From Anaeramoeba flamelloides (Eukaryota; Metamonada; Anaeramoebidae), in assembly GCA_027625915.1 (NCBI GenBank), contig JANTQA010000032.1:12602001-12666000 (forward strand): a stretch of DNA of 64,000 nucleotides, in the 5' to 3' direction. Shown here in pieces: positions 24,772-34,369 of this stretch (position 1 is the stretch's first letter; every line of letters begins with the position of its first letter). Made by a program: the position numbers and the translations under genes. The notes below the pieces were generated by a model. That model searched no databases and had not been told where the DNA came from. It saw only the letters and a program-made list of their open reading frames with translations.

Positions 24772-25239
24772 AAAAAAAAAAAAAAAGAAGGCAATTAAAA
24801 GCAATTGCAAAGGTGTAGTTTTGCCTAGAACTGCGCCAAATGAGATCATAACTGTAGCTGCACCAAACATTCCTTCAATTAAAGAAGGGATTGCCATTCT
24901 GTATTCATAAAGATCTTGATGTTCATGAATTTGGTGCCAAAAGGCGTTGTTTATTAATGTCCACTGGACACAAAAGCAAGCAAGTAAAAAGGTATACCCA
25001 AGTGAAGAAAGTCCGTACTTTTTTAAGAAAGTCATTAAATATCCAAAACCGATGATAACCATAACAGCAACATCAGAATAGTATGTGTAATAATATTCAC
25101 TTCGAAGATCATATTCATGCTCTTCGGTTTCATCAAGAGACTCATCATATTTGAACCAAACACCAACAATAACAAAGATTGCAATTTGGAACACAACAAG
25201 TGTTGTAATGAATCCAATGTTCGACTTTGAAAATCCCAT
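17090..25239 (-). CDS. Rh-type ammonium/ammonia transporter
   Basis: This is a membrane channel of the Amt/Rh family conducting ammonia. Exons are about 24787-25239 (start ATG at 25239), 24306-24620 (possibly from 24641), 24023-24064, 17649-17825 and 17090-17493. Phases agree from the second exon on. Both pore histidines of the family are visible, in GGSLIIHTFGAYFG and CGVHNLHGMPG. KFDPVDIQNATLAG and GGVAVGSAANLYLTPGG are Rh rather than bacterial Amt signatures. The product is about 460 residues with an acidic cytosolic tail of about 70 residues. The first junction is unresolved: after LQLLLIAF the frame runs into a long T/A tract (24732-24787), where homopolymer length decides the frame. A candidate phase-compatible acceptor lies at 24642, giving FNIYISVFKVGLIDIGGS. 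The fourth intron is 6.2 kb and carries a LINE, a hairpin array and a TA-flanked element. Confidence 0.9.
18452..18989 (+). mobile_element. MITE-like element with TA ends, copy A (intact length)
   Basis: This 538-bp copy, including the flanking TA, lies in the large intron of the ammonium transporter. The 5' end AACTAAAATTCAAAATTTT and the reverse complement of the 3' end, AACCCCAATTCAAAATTTT, form an imperfect terminal inverted repeat, about 22 of 28 positions matching. The copy aligns along its length with 50660-51193 (inverted) and 61915-62864. It has no open reading frame. The TA target and short inverted ends suggest a non-autonomous Tc1/mariner-type element, which is an inference. Confidence 0.8.
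19485..19973. repeat. Hairpin-module array, copy 2, with terminal domain
   Basis: The array contains two modules of the TTCCAGAATTTAAAAGAAT hairpin type (about 19485-19540 and 19620-19688) and one with GAGAAATAAACC..CATTTCAAAAA (about 19553-19606). It also has the GAGTTTTCTGTTTATTTGG block and a two-unit linker (GGCACTCTAC GACACTTCCC, 19755-19774). The terminal domain at about 19775-19973 is the inverted counterpart of 430-630. It lies inside the large intron of the ammonium transporter. Confidence 0.75.
20195..20287. repeat. Short piece of the hairpin-array family
   Basis: A run with GTTAGTTTTTTTTTTAATTT is followed by three 10-bp linker units (GATACGCTAC, GGCACTCTAA, GACATGA; 20261-20287). 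It directly abuts the 3' end of the LINE remnant. Confidence 0.55.
20324..22490 (-). mobile_element. Decayed LINE (non-LTR retrotransposon), reverse transcriptase and C-terminal part
   Basis: On the minus strand the reverse transcriptase motifs are in order. A finger segment (ILFIHKTRNEGITLNC, about 21390-21450) precedes KKEGIGVYQGDTLSPLIF (about 21050-21100). Next comes QMFANDLILILEGS (about 20950-20990), where the family normally has FADD, so one catalytic aspartate is replaced by asparagine. A C-terminal open stretch ends with a stop at 20324-20326. Upstream, another open stretch (about 22270-22490; including IDQSPIEIELNNMPL) looks like the region between endonuclease and polymerase. Several stops and frame changes separate these parts, so the copy is dead. 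It has the same orientation as the host transporter gene and lies inside its large intron. Confidence 0.8.
24238..24303 (+). repeat. Hexamer tandem repeat (GAAATT)n in an intron
   Basis: About eleven near-perfect copies of GAAATT fill the second intron of the ammonium transporter. They begin right at its donor, read on the minus strand as GTATTTCAATTTC. The tract has no obvious coding role. Confidence 0.9.
24732..24787. repeat. Long A/T homopolymer tract at a splice junction
   Basis: A run of nearly 40 A residues is followed by TAAAAAAAAAAAAAAAAG. It lies where the first exon of the transporter should end. Read on the minus strand it would code polyphenylalanine. Length error or slippage here would shift the frame and could explain the unresolved junction. 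Confidence 0.8.
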
Positions 25240-25852
25240 CAATAGATTGTTGATTTTTTTTAAAAAAATAGGAAGAAAAAAATAAATTTCCAGTTTGTTG
25301 ATTATTTTATCCCTTAATTTATTGATAATGGAATAAAAAATTAACCAAATTATCGAAAACCAAAAGAAATATCTTCTGTTTAGAATTCGGGGGGGTTGTT
25401 CACCATCTTGGGTTTAAAAGTTCGGGAAATCAGAATTCAAGATTACAATGTAAAATAGGAAACAATTTTTACTCTATTTTTGAATTTTTCTTTTTTCATA
25501 GAGATTTTTAAGAAATAGATGGCAAGACGGGATCTCTATTTATTTATTTGAAACTTTTTTTTGGTCTTTATTGGGTGAAAGAAGAATCTTCAACAAAACT
25601 CATATTTGAAGAATTTGAACAAAGGAGAATCAGTTGGAATTACAATGCACTTTAACTTTTTAAATTTCTGTAAATTAATAATTGACTGTTAGCGATTTTA
25701 CTCCACTTGTTTATGTTAAAGAAATAATTCTAAAAAACTTTTGGGAGATTTAATAAAAAAAAAAAAAAAAAAAAAATTGTTGAAATTAAAATATTTTTTG
25801 AATTTATTGTTTAAATTAACAATTAAATTTGAGACATAAAACCATTAAATTA
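25240..25852. other. Intergenic, transporter promoter side / COG3 3' side
   Basis: These 613 bases lie between the transporter start and the COG3 stop, both on the minus strand. They should hold the transporter promoter and COG3 polyadenylation signals. There is a 22-base A run near 25756. No distinct motif was recognised. Confidence 0.45.
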
Positions 25853-28800
25853 TTAAAGTTGTATTAATTTCATTATTTTTTCTATTATAATTTCAGAAAT
25901 TTGGAGAATATTTTGGACAATTTCTTTATTTGTCTCTTGCTGTATTTCTAATAAATTTTCAATAAGGTTTTCAATGAACATAACAATTTGGATACGGATT
26001 GGATCAAATAAAAATCTTCTAAACACTGGATATTCTAAATACATTTTAACGAGTTGTATTTTTGGGATTAATATTAATTCAATATTTTTATCTATATCTG
26101 AAATTGTTTGTAATAAATCTTGGTAATTTAAATTTTTTATTTTGTTTTCTCTTTCGTTCCCCTTGTTGTTATTATTCTCGTCTTCATTCTCACCCTCGCC
26201 CTCGCCTTCACTTTTACCTTCATCTTCATCTTCACCTTCACCTTCACCTTCATCTTCATGCTCATCTTTCTTATCTAAATTTAATACATTTTTATTTTTC
26301 TGTATTAAATGATTTTCAATTGTATTTTCTTCGCATAACCAAATAAAATTATCCTTTAAAGATTTAATAACTGAACCAATGGTTTGATCAATAAATAGGG
26401 TTGCAGAAGATTTCACTTCGTTTTCAAGTTCCTGTTTGGGATCAAAATAAATTTCAATTAATTTTGGTGCGACATTTTGTGCGATATTAAATAAAGGGTT
26501 TTTTGAACTTAGTGAAAATATGGAAATAGGAAATCTTTGAGAAACAAAGGTTTTCAAAGAATTTTTAATTTGGGAAAAATCTAAAGCGGATTCCTTAACG
26601 GAGCTTACATCACCGAAATTTTTTATTTGTTCTCGGAGTAATAACAAATGTCTTAATAAAAATAGTTGCTTATCAATATCGTTTTTTGATTCGATCATAT
26701 TTGAAGCATGGACAAAGGAATGCACACATATTGAAATGGATTCCTGAGCTAATTCTTCGAATACCAATGGTGCCACAATACCATATATTTTTGAAAGGAT
26801 CGTAATCGTGCGTTTCAGCGTTGGATACCACGTTGCAATTTCTTCCTTGGTAATTATGTGCCTTTTTGTTTTCGATTCGTCTAAGGTTGAACTAATATCT
26901 CCTAAATCTTGCTTTTTTCTCGGAGTTCTTCTCTGTCTATTTTGGAATATTGTCTTCTTCTTATTCTTATTGGAATTTCTATTAATTTCAATCTTTGTGG
27001 TATTATCATTGGATATTTTTTTTTCTTGATTGGAAGATTGGCTTTTCAAAGATTCAGAATCATCGTTTTGCTCTTGAGACTTTTCATCGCTTATCGATAC
27101 ATTTTCCAAATTTTCCTTTTTTTTCATATATTCCACTAACATTTCCGGATATTTAAGATGCACCGGCTGTGGACTAAAATCTGCAATGCGATCTCTAATG
27201 TATAATTGTGCTTGGAAAATTAATCTTTCTTGTGTATCTTTAATCATTCTTGATAAAACTGGAATAAGTCCCTGGACAGATTCACCCGAACTTCTCAATT
27301 CTTCATTAATTTGATTTCCAGTAAAGATTAGGATCAATTTTCTTAGGGAATCTATCGATTTTAATTTAATAATTCTTGAACGAAGAAATGTGTATAAAAT
27401 ATTTCCTAGAAATTGTAATAATTCATCAACTTTTAATGTTTCTGAAATTTCAAAAAGTGAATCGTTTACTTTATCCGTACTATTTTTTCTTGATAGAACC
27501 GAAACTTGTGATTGGGTAGATTGGCTTGAAAAATTATTTTTTCCTAAAGAAAAAAATTCATAAAATAATTGATATTCTTGATCACAAAGACCTATTATAT
27601 ATGCACATCCCGCCCTTGCCTAAAAAAAATTTAATTAAATAAAAGACAAAAAAAAATAAAGTTATTGTGTTTTTTAAAAAAATAATAAGAAATTATTAAT
27701 TTTTTTGAAAACAATATTGAAACAATACAAATTTAGAGATTTTTATTTTTTAACTTTGATTTGTAATCATGTGAAAATTTTATCCTTGCCGCCTCTTTTT
27801 AAGTTTAAAAATGCTTATTATTTATTTTTTCTTTTCTATAAAATAGCAAGTTTACTTCTCTTAAAATAAAATCAAAATCAAGATTTTTATTTTTTATTAT
27901 TTTTGCCATTTACTTTATTCAAAATTTTTCTTTTTTTTCTCTAAAAAAGAATTTTTGTGTTTTTTTTGATTCAAAAAGTAGAGAAGAAGAAAAATAGTCA
28001 ATGGTGTGGTTCGGATTTTAGTGGGCAAATATTGCAGAAGAGAATTGGTGGTGACAATTTGGCTTCTTCTTACATAAAGTTGCCTTGTACTAGGATTAAC
28101 TTCTTGCGATTACACTAACAATTTTTTGCATTGAGATTAACTTCTGTCAACTATGGTAACAATGCCTTTTACTAGGGATTAATTTGTGGTAAGTAATGTA
28201 TTACACAAAAAAACTAGTGGTACTAATGATGATGGTGATTTTGATCATTTTAAAAAAATTAATATAACGGGAAACAGCTAACACTCGGTTAACAAGACAG
28301 AAATTTTAACTAAGTTTATACTTTTTGCTTTATTTTTTTACTCTCTTTTATTTCAAATTCCTCAAGGAATTGAGGCATTTAGAGCTGGATCACCTATCAA
28401 AAGACCTTAAAATGGACGAAATTGAAGATATAGACTGGAAAAATATGGACGAGAAAAAACTGAAAAAAGATCTCCACGAAGCCCACGTAAAGAATATACA
28501 AGACAAAGTCGTTTCGTCTGTAGGAGAAGAAAACTGAAAATTGAAAAAATATCTCAAAATTGCTCAATTTCCAGAAAACTTCGCAATAAAACAATCATAT
28601 TTGAACTGGAAATCATCAAAAACTCTACTTAAGCTCAAATCTTTCTCAAATGGCTTATGTAGATACACATACAAGTGGGAACCGGGAATAAAAAACAAAA
28701 TATGCCCCTGCTGCAAAAAAAAAGTTGATGATGTAGACCACTTCATATGGAAATGTGAAAAAAACAGAAAATACTGGAAAAATGAGCTCAAAAAAGTCAA

Positions 28801-31800
28801 AGGTTTTGACTTTAGTATCATTAACAGAGAGGATACTGATGAGTTGTTCAGAAAAATGAATACAAAAGAAATATACGACATCACAATAGAATATTTTCTG
28901 ACTAATATTACCCAGCACTCTATATGAAAAAATAAATTAAAATATAAGTCTAAATAGCAAGTCATTCAACTCACCAGAAACATATATCCTCCCAATACTA
29001 CTATTTTTATATCTTAATTTTTTTTTTTTCCACTCTTCATTTTTTATTCTTTTTTTATTCTTCTTCTTTTTCAGAAAACTAAATTGAGTTTAAAATACTT
29101 CTAATGACTGTAATTAAAAGGTTCTTTTGACTACTCTTTGAATTAGAAGTCACAAATTTAGTCATTTCAATACTCTCTCTTTAACAGATTAAGAGCTCTT
29201 GATCACTTAATCCTTACCAATAAATCCTACTCTCTTTTACTTCTTATTTTTCTTTCTCTTTTTCTTGTCTTTTCAAGTTAAAAATTAAATTTTTTTCTTT
29301 TCATTTTTAAAAGAAAAGTTATTCTCTGAGTTATAATCTTGCCTACATTATAGCTAGGATAAAAAACTCTAAAAACAAGTTTAGTATTTCAGATAGTGAT
29401 GTGGAATGCCGTAGAGTACCTAGGTTTTTTTGACTTTTAAAATAAAAACGAAAATTTATTGAATTTTCGGTTTACATTTCTCAAATTAAAAAAAACCTAA
29501 GGTGAAGTGCCGTCAAGTACCGTAGAGTACCGCAGAGTGCCAGGTTTTCTTGAGGTTTTCTGTTTTATTTATAAAATCTATTGATTTTGGTAAGTTTTTT
29601 TTTTACTTTTCGAAATAAACCGAAAATTTGTTAAAATTTTCTGTTTATTTCAAAAAGTAAAAAAAAACATAGAACACTTCACAAATAAACAGAAAACTCA
29701 AGAAAACCTAACGGCAAATAGGAGGTAATTTTTTTAAATCAACTCTCTTCATTAAAAAAAAATATTTTTATTTTTTAAAATTCCTTGAGTTTTTTTTTTT
29801 TTTGTAGATTAGGGAATATTCTTTGTTAATTTATCGAATATTTTAAGTTGAGGGCTATTCCTATTTCATGACATGTGAACATTATTTTTATTACTAACAA
29901 CAAACATATTTATAGACTTAAAAAAAGAAAAGTCAATAAATCTTGTGAAAATTTTAAAGTTTAGGTTTTTTTTTTTCAAAAATTTGTCGTTTGTATAAAA
30001 CCATTTTTACTTCACCAAATTCTAAATTTACCTTGAAAAGGTTCGGAAATCAAAATTTACCTGCTGCTAATTTTATCTAAATTATTTTCAAATACCAGAA
30101 GTTGTTAATTTAATAAGAGCTAATATTTCCTCTCAATATATCTTACAAATTAACGAATAGAAATACCTCCAAAAATAATTTTATTTGAAATACAAAAAAA
30201 ATTCCTCAATTTTTTGGAAATGACTTTATATTTCTTTTTGTGGTTCAATTTGATCGATTAAAACTATTTTAACGATTGTAATTTTAAATTAAATAGATAT
30301 TTTTTTTACTTGCAATTTGACATTGATTCCTCGCATTCGAAGGAAATAAATTTGTCAACTTATATTGAAAGGGAAGAAGTGATATTACCCTGTTCATATA
30401 GGAAAAGTGCCTTTAGTCTTATCATATTAAATTATAATTTTCAAAATATGAGAATTAAAGGAAAATGAAATGAAATTTTGAGCTCATTACACATTTAAAT
30501 TTCTGTATTTGTTTTTTTTTTTTATTGAATATGAAATGAAAATTTTGATCTGTTCTCTTGATCAAGAATAATCCCATTTGATAAAAATATTTATCATTTA
30601 AGGTTTTTAAAACGTAATTTGATAGTAACAGCCTTTTTAAAAAATATGAGGACTATAATTAAAACTTTTTAACAAATTTACTATTTTCAAAAAGTGAAAA
30701 ATTTTTTGGAATTTAAACTTTTTTAAAGTGTTCAGTTTTAATAAAGATAAAAAACTTTTTTAGAATTAAAGCCTTTTGAAAGTTTTCTGTTTGAAAAGGG
30801 CGAGGAATCACTCTTTAAATATGAGGTAGAGGTTGGGGTATAAAGAAAAGCACTTTTTTTAAAAAATTACTCACTTTATTAAAACAGAAAACTTTAAAAA
30901 AGTCTTAATTCTGGCAATCTCAAAAAAAAAAGTACTTTCATTTTTAAAATGGTTTACAAACATTCGTTATTTTTAATTTTAACAAACATTTTAAATTGTT
31001 CAACATAAAGAATATTTCAATAAATGTCCATTATTCAAAATGAGGATTTTTTAGAGCATAAGAGAGATCAGTGTTTCAAAATGGTATTGTACAAAATGAT
31101 GATAATGATGAAATAGTGGCCTTAAAATTTTTAAAAGGGAACAACAACAATCCATTTCCAATAACTAAGTCTTGTGTTTTTATGCATTTGGAATAAGATC
31201 ATTAAAAGAACACAAAATCGTACCATAAATAGAAACAAGAAGTTTTACGCTCGTCTCGTAAATGATTTGTTTGGTCAGAAATTTTTATCTGAGAACGGGA
31301 ATAATTTTTGAGAATTGCTTTATCTGGAAAAAACGAAAACATTGGAAAAATCAGAAGAAATAAAGAAATTAGACAAAAAGAGAAGGGAGAAAATTTTTAC
31401 CAAATAGTGAATATCGTCTTTGGTTTCAATAATAGTTTCAAGATGGTTTTTCACGGGAAGGTACAAGAGATTTATCCTGCTTTGAACATAAATGGATTTA
31501 CAATCCTTCAATAATAATTGAGAATCCTTTCGATTGCTACGGGTCTCAATTTGGGAAATATATTGTTTCAATTTTGGTGCAATTGTACTAAACCTCACAT
31601 AAAAAACAGAAACTTCTGAGGGCTTTGTAATCGAAGTTTCTGAAAGCTGCCCAAGGTTTTTTATGTAATTGGCTACTTGAGACGTGGTTGTTTTGATAAC
31701 TTTACTAAAGTGATTTTTGATAAAGACTAAAGCTCTTGTTTGCAATTGTTCAAATTTTGCTAGGTACATTTGGCTATCAACAAACGAAGGCTAAGTCGTT

Positions 31801-32516
31801 ATTTTGAAGATCCAAAGTATCATAAAAAAAAAAAAAAAAAGAGAAGAGGATAAAAAAAAAAAAGTAAATCGTTTGTTTTTTTTTGTTTTGTTTTGTTTTT
31901 TGGAAGATCTCTTTACATTTTTTTCAATATATTGAATTGACTCATCAAGTTGTTTTAAAATTTGGGAAAATTGTTTGTTTTCAACAGAAAATGATAAAGA
32001 GTTAATTATTTGAGACAATTCCTTATAAACTCGGAAATACTTGATTTTGTTATCAATAGATTCAACAAAAGAAGCAAGTCTATTTTGTTCGCCGAGCAGG
32101 TTTTCACAAAGATCGCGCAATTTCCCTGTTTTTTCAGAAACACTTAAATGGTGCTTTTCCAAAAGCACCAGTTTGTCTGTCGCTTGTTCAATTTTATTGG
32201 AAATCTCGTTTGTTCGTTCTTTTTGTTTTTTAACCCATTCAAGCCTTTTGAAATACCAGAGCTGTTTTTGTTTTAATTCTTCTTCCTCAAGATTGCAAGA
32301 CCATTTTAAAAGTTCGTTGAGGGTCGGTAAATTTACTTCGTTGGGTTGGGTAGATTCCGCAATCATACTTGTGCCTTGGTATGGCGAGATTCGGAGGAAC
32401 TTTGTGGATTCTTCAAGCTCCTCAAGGAGATCTAATTGGTTCTCATTGAGTTTTGAATTTTGATCCCACTTCTTAAGAAAATTGTATCCTTTACGAACAG
32501 AATTTTCTTTCGACAT
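25853..32516 (-). CDS. COG3: Conserved oligomeric Golgi complex subunit 3 (Sec34 family)
   Basis: This is a subunit of the COG tether for retrograde vesicles at the Golgi. There are three exons, all in phase 0: 31917-32516, 31401-31790 and 25853-27619, giving 918 residues (human about 828). The N-terminal Sec34 coiled region includes SVSEKTGKLRDLCENLL and IKYFRVYKELSQIINSL. The middle exon aligns with the YLLKF..FYVKFRAAAPK region (ours MYLAKFEQLQ..FYVRFSTIAPKLKQYI). The last exon starts ARAGCAYIIGLCDQEYQLFYEFF and later has WYPTLKRTITILSKIYGIV and the FLLRHLLLLREQI block. A K/E/D-rich insert with GEGEGED repeats lies near the C-terminus. The second intron is 3.8 kb and holds a LINE fragment and two fold-back repeat families; the first is only 126 bp. 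Confidence 0.93.
28080..28215 (+). repeat. Degenerate tandem repeat, about 40-bp unit, three copies
   Basis: ACTAGGATTAACTTC, then ATTGAGATTAACTTCTGTC, then ACTAGGGATTAATTTGTGG recur at about 40-bp spacing. The units also share CACTAACAA/GGTAACAA blocks. The tract lies in the large COG3 intron just upstream of the LINE copy. Confidence 0.5.
28339..29243 (+). mobile_element. 5'-truncated LINE with target-site duplication
   Basis: The body is 28355-29227. It is bounded by a 16-bp direct repeat, TACTCTCTTTTATTTC (28339-28354) and TACTCTCTTTTACTTC (29228-29243), with one mismatch. The plus-strand frame encodes the C-terminus of a LINE ORF2, ending with the stop at 28925-28927. It carries a zinc-knuckle CPCCKKKVDDVDHFIWKC (CxxC, H, C), typical of many LINE ORF2 ends. 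One in-frame TGA (28535-28537) interrupts it. The 3' UTR of about 300 bp ends in ACCAATAAATCC with no poly(A) tail. It is antisense to COG3, inside its large intron, and is the same family as the copy at 62246-62634. Confidence 0.88.
29395..29735. repeat. Hairpin-module array, copy 3
   Basis: Two hairpins, GACTTTTAAAATAAAAACG..CGGTTTACATTTCTCAAA (about 29430-29490) and CTTTTCGAAATAAACC..CTGTTTATTTCAAAAAGT (about 29605-29665), flank the clearest 10-bp linker. That linker lies at 29504-29541 (GAAGTGC, CGTCAAGTAC, CGTAGAGTAC, CGCAGAGTGC). A second short linker, AATGCCGTAGAGTACC, opens the array. It lies within the large COG3 intron. Confidence 0.75.
30680..30950. repeat. Fold-back element of the second family, copy X
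   Basis: The left arm has GAACTTTTTTA-like blocks with CAGTTTTAATAAAGATAAA and TTTTAGAATTAAAGCC. The right arm is their reverse complement (CACTTTATTAAAACAGAAAA, then GTCTTAATTCTGG). The non-palindromic centre (GGAATCACTCTTTAAATATG..AAGAAAAGCACTTTTTTT) is the reverse complement of the centre of copy Y at 37577-37875. It lies in the large COG3 intron. Confidence 0.7.
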
Positions 32517-33523
32517 TATTTTGAGCTAAATTAAATTGGAAAGTAAAAACAGAAAAAAATGAAGACTCCTGGGGAGAATGAACTTTGAAGAGAAAATTTT
32601 TTGAACACAGGAATTAAGTATAATGATAAAAATTGTGTTCTTTATTTAATTTTAAAAAGAACTTTCAAAAGTTAATAATTCTAAAAAGTCAAGTAAAAAT
32701 TTATTGCTGTCTGTTTCTTTTTACAAGACGACTTTTTTGTTTTGAGAGAATTAACCCTTAATAATATTTAATATGAGAAAAAAGTAATAGTTCTTTATCA
32801 ATAACCCATCTTTTAAATTGTTTAGCAGACTGGAAAAGAGAGATTGAAAAGATTATTTCAGTTATACTTTATTTTTGAGTTAGATGAAGATTCAAAAAGA
32901 ACAGAGAAAAATTCCAATTATTTTACCTATATTCAATTTTCAAAATTAAAGGTAATTTGGAAACATTATGGATGATGATACCTCAAACATCTTTTCACTT
33001 TATCTTTGGAAACAACTCTTTCCATACCGAGTCCTTGTTAATTAAGGTTTGTTTTCCTAACTCTTCATCTTTTTTCAATATTACTATCATTCTTCGTTTC
33101 TGATTTTATCTTTTTAAAAATAGATCTTCACAACAAAAAAACAATGACTGACTCAAAGCAAAAACAAACTACTTATTTCAATTTCCTACTTGAAGGACAA
33201 CTTAATAAGAAAAGAAAAAGAAAAAGAAAAAGAAGTGAAGATTATTCCATTTGATCAATACAAAACTTGTAAATTTAAAGATAGGTGGAAAATCATGTTA
33301 CAATAGATTAGAATCACTTTTGTTAATAACCAAATATCTCTCAGGTTGACTTGGGTAAAAGTAGTTTATAGATCGTTTCAAATAGAAAATAAAGATCAAA
33401 TTTTTTTCCTCATTTAAAATCTCTAGAAATCTCACACAGACTTCAAAACACTAACTGAAAGAGCATGAAATTCAAAAATCTTCTTCTTGACTAAATCATT
33501 TTTTTTTAATTTCGTACGAAATA
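32517..33523. other. Intergenic between COG3 and the broken G-alpha gene
   Basis: This is the divergent upstream region of COG3 (-) and the G-alpha remnant (+). A 36-codon frame at 33144-33254 (+) begins MTDSKQKQTTYFNFLLEG and continues into a KRKRKR run. It could be a small exon or chance. A 40-base GAAAAA-rich tract is part of it. No other signal was recognised. Confidence 0.4.
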
Positions 33524-34033
33524 ATGGGTAATGGTAGCCCCTCGAAAAAGAAAAAACAAAAGAAAAGGGGTACTATCAAAGAACAACTTATTGAAAAAGA
33601 TTCTAGATCAAGAGAAAAAAAAAGAAAAAATTCGTTTTCTTTTATTAGGTAAACCTTACAATTCTGAAATAGTCCTTGATGGGGGCTGGAGGTTCTTTTC
33701 AAAAAAATATCTAATTTCTCACTTGTAAAATTGTTAAAAAAAAACAATTTTCAAATTTAATTTTGATCTTTTTCTTCGCCTTTCCTCTCAACACATTCTC
33801 AACACATCCTCAACCTTTTCTGAAATCGTCAAACCAACCAAGGTGCTGGAGAGTCTGGAAAAATAACATTTTTTAAACAAATGAGGCTTATTCAAGATGA
33901 AGGATTTTCAAAGGACGATCTTAACTTTTATAAGACTCAAATACAAAAGTCTTGTATTTCTTCAATGAAGATTTTCGTATCCAATGCTGAAAGGCGAAAT
34001 TACAATATTGAAAAAATGTACAACTATTTTGAG

Positions 34034-34037
<4 letters not shown>
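33524..34037 (+). pseudogene. Broken heterotrimeric G-protein alpha subunit gene
   Basis: Exon 1 (33524-33648) starts MGNGSPSKKKK, a myristoylation-type N-terminus, and leads into KIRFLLLG. After a 194-bp intron, exon 2 (from 33843) gives GAGESGKITFFKQMRLIQDEGF and the start of the helical domain to about IEKMYNYFEIPY. Three defects are visible. The frame changes by one base in the A9 run at 33615-33623. The Mg-binding serine of GESGKS is isoleucine. The gene stops in a TA repeat at 34038, so the switch regions, NKxD and TCAT motifs are missing. The A9 shift alone could be a sequencing error, but the loss of two thirds of the protein is not. It is a host gene remnant. Confidence 0.82.
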
Positions 34038-34082
<45 letters not shown>

Positions 34083-34369
34083 GAATTATAAAAAAAAAGC
34101 ATTAAATATGAATTTATTAAAAATAAAAAAACATTATTATTAATATGTGTGAAAGAAAGATAATTTTAACTTGAGGAATAAAAAGTTTTTTGTTAAAAAT
34201 TATATTTAAAAATATGACTTTTCATAAAAACTTGATTAATTTGACAATATCTAAATATGTCTTTAAAAAATAAAATAAAATATTGAAAAATTTTCTAAAA
34301 ATTATTCATAATAAAAAAAAAAATAAAAATAAAAGAGAAAAATATAAAGTTTAATAGTGGATAATTTTT
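34038..34369. other. TA repeat and short intergenic gap
   Basis: A pure TA run (34038-34077) marks the point where the G-alpha similarity ends. The rest, up to the cyclophilin stop, is AT-rich with no feature seen. Confidence 0.6.

Noticed and set aside
28564-28965. Minus-strand frame opposite the LINE ORF2 end
   Set aside because: It is the antisense of the zinc-knuckle coding region, so not an independent gene.
32880-32920. ACAGAGA word resembling the U6 snRNA core near 32905
   Set aside because: None of the flanking U6 sequence is present, so the short word is chance.
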